Source: an uncultured Clostridia bacterium (GTDB lineage Bacteria > Bacillota > Clostridia > Christensenellales > UBA1242). From it: a DNA stretch of 16,749 nucleotides. Of this stretch, positions 1-6,819 are shown one piece after another (the stretch's first letter is position 1; each line of letters opens with the position of its first letter). The notes beneath the pieces were generated by a model, which saw only the letters and a program-made list of their open reading frames with translations, was not told where the DNA came from and did no database searches. The position numbers and the translations under genes were made by a program. Where the stretch lies: positions 1-16,749 of the forward strand of contig CAKVMJ010000027.1 of the NCBI GenBank assembly GCA_934772445.1, read 5' to 3'.

Positions 1-58
1 AGTTTGCTTTTCTAGAATTACGCCTTGCTTTTGAAACTTTTCCCTTAGGTGCTATCAT
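1..58 (-). CDS. rpmF: 50S ribosomal protein L32, N-terminal fragment (runs off the window)
   Basis: This is the first 19 codons of a gene that continues beyond base 1. The translation begins MIAPKGKVSKARRNSRKAN, which matches the basic N-terminus of bacterial L32 (typically MAVPKxKxSKARRxxRR in Clostridia), a structural protein of the large ribosomal subunit. An excellent ribosome binding site (AAGGAGG, 66-72) lies 7 nt before the ATG. L32 is only about 55-60 residues long, so roughly one third is visible; the zinc-binding part, if present, is outside. The position next to ackA fits the common Firmicute order pta-ackA-(DUF177)-rpmF. Here there is no room for a DUF177 (YceD) gene between ackA and rpmF. 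Ile at position 2, where Ala is usual, is a small oddity. Confidence 0.85.
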   Translation of the reverse strand, partial: MIAPKGKVSKARRNSRKAN

Positions 59-95
59 TGTTACACCTCCTTATTTTTATTATTTATCGGCACTA

Positions 96-124
96 ATTAT
101 ATAGTATTATTTAAGGTTTGTCAA
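96..124 (-). promoter_or_regulatory. Consensus sigma-A promoter for rpmF
   Basis: On the minus strand a perfect -35 TTGACA (124-119), a 17-nt spacer and a perfect -10 TATAAT (101-96) lie between the ackA stop and rpmF. Transcription would start near 89, about 30 nt before the rpmF ATG. The -35 box falls in one arm of a short inverted repeat (117-122 with 132-137) that has no U-run in the minus direction, so read-through from ackA is likely in addition to this promoter. Confidence 0.82.
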
Positions 125-143
125 TTAGTTAGACAAAACTTTT

Positions 144-1337
144 TTATTTTTCCACAAGGAATTTAGTTTGTTTAGCTATAACCATCTCTTCATCTGTTGG
201 AATAACTAAAACTTTTACCTTAGAACCCTCAGCAGTTATATCTGCAAAAGCACCTCTAGGGATATTGAAATTCTTATCGTTATCTATCTTCAATCCAATA
301 TAATTGAAAGAAGCTAAAACATCTCTTCTAAGTTCTGGAGTGTTTTCACCAATACCTGCTGTGAACACAATAGCATCCACACCATCCATTAATGCGATAT
401 ATGAACCAATATATTTTTTAATTCTTCTTACATACATATCGAAAGACAACTTAATATCTGGGTCATCAAGATTAGCAGTTATATCTCTCATATCTGAAAC
501 CTTACCATTAACGCCTAGAAGTCCGCTTTCTTTATTAAGCATTGTTATAACTTCACTAACAGTTTTGCCTTCTTTATTGCAGATATATTCAATAACAGCT
601 GGGTCTAGGTCACCACTTCTAGTATTCATCATAATACCCTCAAGCGGAGTTAAGCCCATTGATGTATCAATACTCTCACCATTTTGAACAGCTGTAATAC
701 TAGCACCGCCACCCAAATGACAAGTAATAATTTTTAAATCTTTAATATCTGTACCTAAATATTTAGCACATTCATTTGCAACATACATATGGCTAGTACC
801 GTGAGCGCCATATCTTCTTATTTTATATTCATCATAATATCTTTTTGGAATTGCATATAGATATGCCTCTGGTTTTAATGTTTTATGGAAACCAATATCA
901 AAAACAGCAACATTCTTTTTATCTGGGCAGATATTCATACAAGCCTCTATTCCCGCAATAGCACCCGGAACATGAAGAGGAGAGAAATCCACATTTGCTT
1001 TGAAATCTTCCAATATTTCTTTTGTTACAACGCAACTATCAAAATATTTTTCACCAACATTAACCACTCTATGACCAAACGCATTAATTTCTTCAATGCT
1101 CTTAATAACGCCAATTTCTTTATCTGTTAATTTTTCAATAACAATATCCATAGCTTCAGTATGGTTCTTTATAACTCTTTCAAACTTCTCACTCTTGCCA
1201 TCAGCTTTATAATTTAGGAAAGAACCATTATCATTTATTCTTTCAACATTACCTTTAGCTATAACATTCTCATTTTCCATATCTATAAGTTGGAATTTAA
1301 GAGAACTTGAGCCAGCATTAATAACCAAAATTTTCAT
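144..1337 (-). CDS. ackA: Acetate kinase
   Basis: Cytosolic ASKHA-fold kinase that makes ATP and acetate from acetyl phosphate and ADP, the last step of acetate fermentation. At 397 residues it has the family's normal length. The N-terminal signature NAGSSSLK (residues 7-14, with Asn7), Arg90, Asp147, His179 in YGAHGTSH, the phosphate-loop segment CHLGGGAS (206-213), Arg240 in NTRSGDLDP and Glu383/384 near the C-terminus are all present, so the active-site set is complete. Several neighbouring residues differ from the textbook pattern: HRVVNVG for HRVVHGG, LHVPGA for LHNPxN, FDIGFH for FDTAFH and YGAHGTSH for YGFHGTSH. The gene lies 69 nt downstream of pta and has an AAGGAAG ribosome binding site. 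A butyrate or propionate kinase role is less likely given length and neighbour. Confidence 0.97.
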   Translation of the reverse strand: MKILVINAGSSSLKFQLIDMENENVIAKGNVERINDNGSFLNYKADGKSEKFERVIKNHTEAMDIVIEKLTDKEIGVIKSIEEINAFGHRVVNVGEKYFDSCVVTKEILEDFKANVDFSPLHVPGAIAGIEACMNICPDKKNVAVFDIGFHKTLKPEAYLYAIPKRYYDEYKIRRYGAHGTSHMYVANECAKYLGTDIKDLKIITCHLGGGASITAVQNGESIDTSMGLTPLEGIMMNTRSGDLDPAVIEYICNKEGKTVSEVITMLNKESGLLGVNGKVSDMRDITANLDDPDIKLSFDMYVRRIKKYIGSYIALMDGVDAIVFTAGIGENTPELRRDVLASFNYIGLKIDNDKNFNIPRGAFADITAEGSKVKVLVIPTDEEMVIAKQTKFLVEK

Positions 1338-1406
1338 AATTTAACTTCCTTGTAATTAGTATATATAAGGTTATATCACAATAACAGAAAATTTGCAAGA
1401 TAAATT

Positions 1407-2402
1407 TTAATCTTGAAGAGCAGTAATTGCAATTGTAACCACGATTTCATCAACTGTTGCACCACGGCTAACATCGTTGATAGGTTTTCTCATACCTTGA
1501 GCTACTGGACCATACGCTTTAAATCCACCAAATCTTGCCATAAGTTTATAACCAATATTTCCGCTTTCCAAATCTGGGAAAACTAAAACATTTGCTTCAC
1601 CCTTTAATTTTGAATTTGGGCATTTTAATTTTGCAACTTCTGGAACAATTGATGCATCTAATTGAATTTCGCCATCATAGATGAAATCAACATCTTGATT
1701 TTCCAAAATATTAAAGGCTTCTCTCATTTTTATAGCGCTATCACCTTCAGCACTACCCTTTGTTGAATAAGATAGCAATGCAACCTTTGGTTCTTCAACA
1801 AACGCAATTTCTCTTGCAGACTTTGCTGAATCTGTAGCAATTTCGCTAATTTCTTCTGCAGTTGGGTTAATATTCATTCCGCAATCAGCTAAAACATATT
1901 TTTCTTCTTTGCCGTTATTTTCTCTAACCATTACAAAGAAACTACTAATTTTTGTTTGTTTAGTTTTGCCTTTAATAATTTGCAATGCAGGTTTGAATGT
2001 TTTTGATGTACTAATCTCAGCACCAGCAACCATACCATCTGCTAAACCAGTTTCAACCATCATTGTGGCAAAATAAACTTCATCGTGAACAAGTTTTTCT
2101 GCATCTTCTTTTGTTAAGCCCTTTTCTTTTCTCTTTTCATAAAGAACTTCAGCGAGCATTGGTAGATGCTCACTTGTGTTTACATTAACAACTTGGATAG
2201 TTGGATAATTTGAAATATTATATTTTTCCAAATCGTTATCATTTTTAACTAGCAAGATAATTTTTGCTATTTCATTTTCAGCACATTTAATACCAGCTTT
2301 AACCATTCTATCGCTATAGCTTGCTTCTGGTAATACTATAGTTTTTTGTAAACTTTTTGCTTTTTCAAACCATTTTTTCTCAATATCAGACTTAAATTCC
2401 AT
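1407..2402 (-). CDS. pta: Phosphate acetyltransferase
   Basis: Converts acetyl-CoA and phosphate to acetyl phosphate and CoA in the cytosol, supplying AckA. The 331 residues match the short single-domain Pta type of Firmicutes, without the N-terminal regulatory domains of the long E. coli form. Visible family motifs are the N-terminal LPEASYSDR (24-32), the central YSTKGSAEGDS segment and the C-terminal PINDVSRGATVDEIV, whose Ser-Arg pair belongs to the active site. A GAAGG ribosome binding site lies 6 nt before the ATG. It is the first gene of the pta-ackA unit and is transcribed divergently from tmcAL. A phosphate butyryltransferase would also have the PTA_PTB fold, but would be shorter (about 300 residues) and paired with a butyrate kinase. 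Confidence 0.95.
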   Translation of the reverse strand: MEFKSDIEKKWFEKAKSLQKTIVLPEASYSDRMVKAGIKCAENEIAKIILLVKNDNDLEKYNISNYPTIQVVNVNTSEHLPMLAEVLYEKRKEKGLTKEDAEKLVHDEVYFATMMVETGLADGMVAGAEISTSKTFKPALQIIKGKTKQTKISSFFVMVRENNGKEEKYVLADCGMNINPTAEEISEIATDSAKSAREIAFVEEPKVALLSYSTKGSAEGDSAIKMREAFNILENQDVDFIYDGEIQLDASIVPEVAKLKCPNSKLKGEANVLVFPDLESGNIGYKLMARFGGFKAYGPVAQGMRKPINDVSRGATVDEIVVTIAITALQD

Positions 2403-2495
2403 AAAAGACCTTCTTTGTTTTATAATTTTATTTTGATTTGGTTTAATTCTTATGTATAATATCTTTATAATATTAAAAAAATTTAAACTCTAGGT

Positions 2496-2524
2496 ATAGT
2501 ACAATATTTTTAAACCATTGTAAA
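2496..2524 (-). promoter_or_regulatory. Candidate pta-ackA promoter, overlapping the tmcAL promoter region
   Basis: Minus-strand TTTACA (2524-2519), 17-nt spacer, TACTAT (2501-2496) gives a plausible sigma-A promoter with a start near 2489 and an 87-nt leader to pta. The same bases on the plus strand carry -10-like TATAGT (2495-2500) and TACAAT (2500-2505), which could serve tmcAL although no good -35 is seen for them. If both are used, the two divergent promoters share their -10 region. Confidence 0.42.
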
Positions 2525-2542
2525 GAGAAAAGAGGCGAAAAT

Positions 2543-3796
2543 ATGAAAATTTGTGCAATCATTTGTGAATATAACCCATTACACTATGGTCATTTACAAC
2601 ATATTGAAGAAAGTAAGAGGCTAAGCGGAGCAGATGCAGTTATGTGCATTATGGCTGGAAACTTCTGCCAAAGAGGTGAACCTGCAATTGCAAATAAATA
2701 TATCCGTTCTAAAATTGCCCTAGAAGCTGGCGCAGATATTGTGGTTCAAATGCCAACTGCTTATGCTTGCTCTAGCGCTGAAATATTTGCTCTTGCTGGC
2801 GTTAAAATTGCAAACTCTTTTGAGAATGTTACTCACCTATCTTTTGGTTGCGAAACCACCAAATTTGAACTTTTAAAAGAAGTTGCTAAATATTTAGCTA
2901 AAGAACCAAAGGAATATAAGGAAAAATTGGCTAAATTTTTAAGCGAAGGCAACTCTATGGCAGTTTCAAGAGAAAAAGCACTTGAAGAACTAATGAAAGA
3001 AGATATTGTTGAATTTAGCGAAATAACTGAAGTTTTAAATATTCTTAGAAAACCTAACAATATTTTAGCTATCGAATATCTAAAAGCTTTATATGCAACT
3101 AATAGCAAAATCGAACCTTTATTCACAGTTAGAGAACATAGCGATTATTTAAGCGAAGAAATTAACGGAAAAGATACTAGCGCCACCGCCATAAGAGCCA
3201 AACTTTATAAAACAAATAATGTTCGCTCAATTAAAAAACTTGTACCGAAAGTTACCTACAACTATCTAAAAGAAGAAATGAAAGTTTTCGGTTTACCTAA
3301 TATGGAACTTTTTGGAAACCTTTGCCTATATGCCCTAAAAACTCGCCCTAAAGAGGAAATTAAAGAAATTTACGATGTTAGCGAAGGATTAGAAAATAAA
3401 TTTAAGGATAGTTCTAAGCAATTCAAAAATATCCAAGAATTATTGTTAGATGTTAAGTCTAAGAGATATTCTTTCACAAGGCTAAAACGAATTGTTTTAA
3501 GGTTGCTTTTAAATATAGATAAAGAGAGTGTGGCATCAATATATAAAATAGATAAGTTGCCATTTATTAAAGTTTTGGCTTTTAAATCTGCAAGAAAAGA
3601 TTTACTTTCAAGTATTTCTGCAAATACAAACCTAATTATTAGAAATAGCAATATCGTAAAGGACCCAGATAAGTTATATTTAAAACTAGCTGAGATTGAA
3701 GATAACGCAAACTCTGTTTATAATATGTTACTAACTAAATGTTCAAAAATTCCTAAATATTCCCCAGATTTATATACAAAAACAATAATTGAATAA
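2543..3796 (+). CDS. tmcAL: tRNA(Met) cytidine acetate ligase (TmcAL, YlbM family)
   Basis: TmcAL makes N4-acetylcytidine at the wobble position (C34) of elongator tRNA-Met. It activates acetate with ATP rather than using acetyl-CoA. The 417-residue protein has the nucleotidyltransferase-type N-terminus with EYNPLHYGH (9-17, HxGH at 14-17; the family usually has PFHNGH), then GNFCQRGEPAI, followed by the SAEIFA segment, all typical of the family. A helical, Lys-rich C-terminal half follows, expected to bind tRNA. An AGAGG ribosome binding site precedes the ATG. The gene is divergent from pta-ackA and followed by a terminator, so it is probably monocistronic. In many Firmicutes the gene lies near ylbJ and the acetate genes, as here. 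Confidence 0.93.
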   Translation: MKICAIICEYNPLHYGHLQHIEESKRLSGADAVMCIMAGNFCQRGEPAIANKYIRSKIALEAGADIVVQMPTAYACSSAEIFALAGVKIANSFENVTHLSFGCETTKFELLKEVAKYLAKEPKEYKEKLAKFLSEGNSMAVSREKALEELMKEDIVEFSEITEVLNILRKPNNILAIEYLKALYATNSKIEPLFTVREHSDYLSEEINGKDTSATAIRAKLYKTNNVRSIKKLVPKVTYNYLKEEMKVFGLPNMELFGNLCLYALKTRPKEEIKEIYDVSEGLENKFKDSSKQFKNIQELLLDVKSKRYSFTRLKRIVLRLLLNIDKESVASIYKIDKLPFIKVLAFKSARKDLLSSISANTNLIIRNSNIVKDPDKLYLKLAEIEDNANSVYNMLLTKCSKIPKYSPDLYTKTIIE

Positions 3797-3802
3797 AAAA
3801 CT

Positions 3803-3830
3803 AAGGCTTTGTGAAAATCAAAGCCTTTTT
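3803..3830 (+). terminator. Rho-independent terminator of tmcAL
   Basis: A 9-bp perfect stem (AAGGCTTTG 3803-3811 with CAAAGCCTT 3819-3827) and a 7-nt loop are followed by a T-run, starting 6 nt after the tmcAL stop. Confidence 0.9.
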
Positions 3831-3858
3831 CATATTTTAGCAAATCTTTTAATATAAT
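3830..3858 (+). promoter_or_regulatory. Candidate sigma-E-type promoter of ylbJ
   Basis: TCATATT (3830-3836), a 14-nt spacer and AATATAAT (3851-3858) lie just behind the tmcAL terminator. The first box fits the Bacillus sigma-E -35 pattern KHATATT fully and the second matches 6 of 8 positions of CATACAAT. ylbJ of B. subtilis belongs to the sigma-E (early mother-cell) regulon, which makes this reading reasonable. The TATAAT inside the second box has no sigma-A -35 at 16-18 nt. Confidence 0.5.
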
Positions 3859-3885
3859 TTTTAAAAGATATTAAAAGGTTTTTAG

Positions 3886-4857
3886 ATGAAAAAGAAATTT
3901 CTAATTTTAGTTTTTGTGGTTGTCCTTATTTTTTTAGTTATAGATCCAGCAAATAATATTGATTCGTTTTTTTCAGGCATTAGAGTTTGGGCAACCGCCG
4001 TTTTACCCGCACTATTTCCCTTTTTCTTTTTCACAAAGTTTTTAGCCGAATTAGGCTTTCCTGAGGCTATTGGAAAATACCTTAGCCCTATTACTAAGAA
4101 ATTATATAACACCAGCGGAATAAGCGGATATATCTTCGTTATGAGTATATTATCTGGCTATCCAGTTGGTGCGAAACTTAATGCAGATATGTTTGAAAAA
4201 GAAATAATAACAAAAAATGAAGCCACCAGAATTATGGCTTATACATCCACGAGTGGACCTTTATTTATAATCGGGACTATTGGTATTGGACTATATAAAA
4301 GCCAACTTCTTGGCATACTTATTTTAATTGCTCATATTTTTGGTGCGTTAATTAATGGATTAATTTATAGAAATATAGGAAAAGAAGAAAAATTAAAAAA
4401 CAATAATATTCAAATTTCTAAAGTGTTTTCAAATAAAAACATTTTAGAAGAATGTATGTTTAATTCCATTAAAAGCATTTTAATAATTGGCGGATATGTT
4501 GCTATTTTCTTTTTACTTATAAGCATTTTAAACACATATAAAGTTTTCACACCTATAATCTTCTTAATTAAATCTATTTTTCCAAATGTGAATATTGATG
4601 TGGTGCAAAGTTTATTAAACGGAATTGTGGAAATTACGAGAGGTTGCTTAGATTTAAGCAAATCTACAATTAATTCAAAAACATTGCTTATAGTATCTTC
4701 ATTTATGATTGGATTTGGCGGATTTTCAGTACATTTTCAAGCATTTACATTTTTAAAAAAAATAGGCATTAGTTTTAAACTATACCTATTAACAAAAACC
4801 ACACAAAGCATAATTTCAATAATTATTGCCTATATTCTTGGTATTCTATTCTTATAA
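3886..4857 (+). CDS. ylbJ: Sporulation integral membrane protein YlbJ
   Basis: Polytopic membrane protein with a nucleoside-recognition (Gate) type fold. In B. subtilis YlbJ is made in the mother cell during sporulation and is needed for normal, resistant spores; its transported substrate is not established. The family hallmarks are clear: SGYPVGAKL (90-98), the TSGPLFIIGT segment (122-131) and a C-terminal GFGGFSVHFQ motif around residue 280. About eight hydrophobic segments can be picked out, the first at residues 4-19. At 323 residues it is shorter than the 400-residue B. subtilis protein. An AAAAGG ribosome binding site lies 7 nt before the ATG. The next gene runs convergently and ends only 4 nt away, with no visible terminator. 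Confidence 0.87.
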   Translation: MKKKFLILVFVVVLIFLVIDPANNIDSFFSGIRVWATAVLPALFPFFFFTKFLAELGFPEAIGKYLSPITKKLYNTSGISGYIFVMSILSGYPVGAKLNADMFEKEIITKNEATRIMAYTSTSGPLFIIGTIGIGLYKSQLLGILILIAHIFGALINGLIYRNIGKEEKLKNNNIQISKVFSNKNILEECMFNSIKSILIIGGYVAIFFLLISILNTYKVFTPIIFLIKSIFPNVNIDVVQSLLNGIVEITRGCLDLSKSTINSKTLLIVSSFMIGFGGFSVHFQAFTFLKKIGISFKLYLLTKTTQSIISIIIAYILGILFL

Positions 4858-4861
4858 TATC

Positions 4862-5650
4862 TTATTGCAAAGCATCGTAAATTTCGCAAAGGTCATCTTG
4901 AACCACATTATAATATGGTCTAATTTTCTTATTCTTTTTCAAAACATATTCAAGCGGAATAATAAGCGCATTAATGATTTTTATATTTTGAATTCTTGTG
5001 GCTTCATTCAAAGCTGAAACAATGATATAAACTTCTTCCTTTTGCTCCATTTTTATCTTATTATCTTTTAAAACTGCAGAATAAAGGTCACTCAAACTAA
5101 CCATTAATTTTGCATAAAGCATCTTTAAATCTGCATTATCATTTTTTTCATATTCTCTTTCCATTTTTCCATCTTCCTCTTCGTTATTTGATTCTTCCCT
5201 GTAATCTTCTCCATCTTCAATTTCTAAAGCATTCTGAACCGCTTCTTTGAAAGGAACTAAAACATTAGTTGAAAAATTAGCATAGCTGAAGTTATAACCA
5301 TCTGGGTTAAAGAAATATTCGTTTATAAAATTCTGCAAATTAATCTTTTTATTATCCACCTGAATGAACAAATGAAAAACATAAGCAATTTTCTTTTCAT
5401 CTTCTTCTGGAAGTACAATAAATCCGCCATTAGTTTTTTTAGATACTATGCTATCTTTTAATTCTTGCTTAAAATTGAAATCTATTAAACATTTTGCAAA
5501 AAGATTATATAGCGTTTCACAGCCCGCTATAATCTTAAGAATTTTTGAAATTTTGACATCTGAAAGAATAAATTTTCCAGAAATCATTTCATCTAAAGCA
5601 TCAAAAAACTCTAGAACTTTTCCCTTTTCACTCTCTATAATAACACTCAA
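4862..5650 (-). CDS. Uncharacterised protein with acidic linker, UUG start
   Basis: I do not recognise this protein of about 262 residues. It has no signal peptide or membrane segment and should be cytosolic. It shows an alpha/beta-looking N-terminal part (to about residue 150), a highly acidic, low-complexity linker (about 151-172, mostly Glu, Asp and Asn) and a helical, Lys-rich C-terminal part (about 175-262). There is no ATG in the right place. Two in-frame TTG codons at 5656 and 5650 follow the AAGGAG site (5660-5665); the second is preferred because its spacing is 9 nt against 3 nt. The first in-frame ATG is some 20 codons later and has no such site. It is divergent from the DUF4364 gene, has its own promoter and converges on ylbJ. 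Gene call good, function unknown. Confidence 0.75.
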   Translation of the reverse strand: MSVIIESEKGKVLEFFDALDEMISGKFILSDVKISKILKIIAGCETLYNLFAKCLIDFNFKQELKDSIVSKKTNGGFIVLPEEDEKKIAYVFHLFIQVDNKKINLQNFINEYFFNPDGYNFSYANFSTNVLVPFKEAVQNALEIEDGEDYREESNNEEEDGKMEREYEKNDNADLKMLYAKLMVSLSDLYSAVLKDNKIKMEQKEEVYIIVSALNEATRIQNIKIINALIIPLEYVLKKNKKIRPYYNVVQDDLCEIYDALQ

Positions 5651-5670
5651 GTCCAAAAACTCCTTATAGT

Positions 5671-5699
5671 ATTATATAAATTTTATTCGCATTTTCCAA
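5671..5699 (-). promoter_or_regulatory. Sigma-A promoter of the UUG-start protein
   Basis: Minus-strand TTGGAA (5699-5694), a 17-nt spacer and TATAAT (5676-5671). The predicted start near 5664 falls within the AAGGAG ribosome binding site, so the leader would be only about 14 nt to the preferred UUG at 5650. This also argues against any start further upstream. Confidence 0.65.
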
Positions 5700-5803
5700 A
5701 CATTTTATATCATTTTTCCAGCAAAAATTAATAAATAGTGCGTTTTTTTGCATATAAATTCATTTTTATAAATCTAATATTAGAGAAATTTTACATTAAG
5801 TAT

Positions 5804-5831
5804 TTGAAATTTCAAAACTCTATGGTATAAT
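5804..5831 (+). promoter_or_regulatory. Extended -10 promoter of the DUF4364 gene
   Basis: TTGAAA (5804-5809), a 16-nt spacer and TATAAT (5826-5831) preceded by TG at 5823-5824. Transcription would start near 5838. The ATG at 5833 therefore lies upstream of the start site, which decides the start codon of the gene that follows. Confidence 0.75.
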
Positions 5832-5859
5832 AATGCCGAAATTACTTATGGAGAGAGAT

Positions 5860-6420
5860 ATGAATATTCCCACAGAAGATATAGTTGACAAGTTAAAAGT
5901 TTTATTTATTTTAGATAAAATGGAAATTCCACTAACCCAGCATAGTATTATAGATATTGTAACGAGAGATTATTGGCTTAAAATAACCTATATGGATTGT
6001 ATTGAAATAATATCACAATTGCAAGAAATGGGATTTATTTATACTGTGGATAGCACTTATGAGAATGTTAATAAAGAAGAAGTAAGATATGCTATCACCT
6101 ATGCAGGAAGAGAATGTTTGAGCCATTTTTATCAAAGAATTCCAGCATCAATTAGAGAAGGAATTGATACATTTGCAAAAGAGAATAGAATGACATTTAA
6201 GCGTAATCAAGAATATGTTAGCGAATATGTTAAGATGCCTGAAGGTTCTTATAGAGTAACGCTTAGAATAAGAGAACCATTAGTAAACACTTCTCTTCTT
6301 GAAATAAACTTAAAAGCTCCAAATAAAAGTACTGCAATAAATGCTTGCAATAAATGGACAAATAAAGCCCCTCAAATCTTTGAATTTTTATATGATAACT
6401 TTATAGATAATAACGAGTAA
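5860..6420 (+). CDS. DUF4364 family protein (winged-helix type)
   Basis: A 186-residue cytosolic protein of the DUF4364 family, found mainly in Clostridia. Family members look like a PadR/MarR-like winged-helix domain followed by an alpha/beta domain; no function is established. The N-terminal helices KLKVLFILDKMEIPLTQ and the YAITYAGRECLSHF segment fit, followed by the IPASIREGI and GSYRVTLRIREP segments typical of the family. The start at 5860 is chosen over in-frame ATGs at 5833 and 5848 because GGAGAGAG (5850-5857) sits directly before it, the promoter -10 would place 5833 outside the mRNA, and the resulting MNIPTEDIVDKLK start resembles relatives. It is a single-gene unit closed by a hairpin terminator and divergent from the UUG-start protein, which it could conceivably regulate. 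Confidence 0.87.
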   Translation: MNIPTEDIVDKLKVLFILDKMEIPLTQHSIIDIVTRDYWLKITYMDCIEIISQLQEMGFIYTVDSTYENVNKEEVRYAITYAGRECLSHFYQRIPASIREGIDTFAKENRMTFKRNQEYVSEYVKMPEGSYRVTLRIREPLVNTSLLEINLKAPNKSTAINACNKWTNKAPQIFEFLYDNFIDNNE

Positions 6421-6472
6421 AATTTCAACTGCTAAGGGCTAACATTTTGAAAGTAGCATAATAAAAAGAATA

Positions 6473-6505
6473 GAACAATGCAAAAAATTGCAATGTTCCT
6501 TTTTT
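6473..6505 (+). terminator. Terminator of the DUF4364 gene
   Basis: GAACA (6473-6477) and TGCAA (6479-6483) pair with TTGCA (6488-6492) and TGTTC (6494-6498), with one A-A mismatch and an AAAA loop. A run of six T ends at 6505. Confidence 0.82.
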
Positions 6506-6776
6506 AATTATTTTTAAGATTAATAATAATCAGCTAGAACTACAAATTTTTGAATATACCTACAATGGTGAAAGATATTGCCAAATTTCTAAACATCGAT
6601 ATTTGAGAAATATACAAACAAAGACAAAAATACAGAAATAGATATTTAGCATATTGCTTTTAAAGATCTCTCAAAAATAAAAGTCATTAACAGGGTTTAT
6701 TTTGCATTTTACATAGATAAAATATAGGCTTACTTTATGTTAATCAAATAAATATTTTATAAAATATCTATACAGC
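6506..6776. other. AT-rich gap with no convincing gene
   Basis: Together with its flanking terminators this fills the 399-nt space between the DUF4364 gene and deoC. All six frames are broken by stops at short intervals. The longest stretch that looks faintly protein-like, MVKDIAKFLNIDI at about 6566-6604 (plus strand), stops at once and has no ribosome binding site. A perfect 16-bp AT-only palindrome lies at 6752-6767. I see no RNA gene, insertion-sequence end or promoter I would defend. It may be a decayed gene, but I cannot name a parent. Confidence 0.5.
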
Positions 6777-6806
6777 AAAAAAATTGGGAATTTCCCCAAT
6801 TTTTTT
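6777..6806 (-). terminator. Terminator of the pgk-deoC operon
   Basis: A 12-bp perfect stem (6777-6788 with 6795-6806, core TTGGG/CCCAA) and a 6-nt loop. In the minus direction the hairpin ends in a run of seven U, 14 nt after the deoC stop. The flanking A and T runs are symmetrical, so it could also act on plus-strand transcripts. Confidence 0.88.
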
Positions 6807-6819
6807 TACTTAATATTAA

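Noticed and set aside
117..137. Hairpin after ackA as a terminator
   Set aside because: The stem is only six pairs and in the minus direction it is not followed by a U-run; it overlaps the rpmF -35 box.
304..687. Open frame of 127 codons on the plus strand
   Set aside because: It lies wholly inside ackA on the other strand and its composition is an antisense shadow; there is no ribosome binding site and no family resemblance.
5833..5859. Upstream ATG starts for the DUF4364 gene at 5833 and 5848
   Set aside because: The -10 box at 5826-5831 puts the transcription start near 5838, and the GGAGAGAG site serves the ATG at 5860.
6752..6767. 16-bp palindrome as an operator
   Set aside because: It is made of A and T only in very AT-rich DNA and has no promoter near it; chance is a sufficient explanation.
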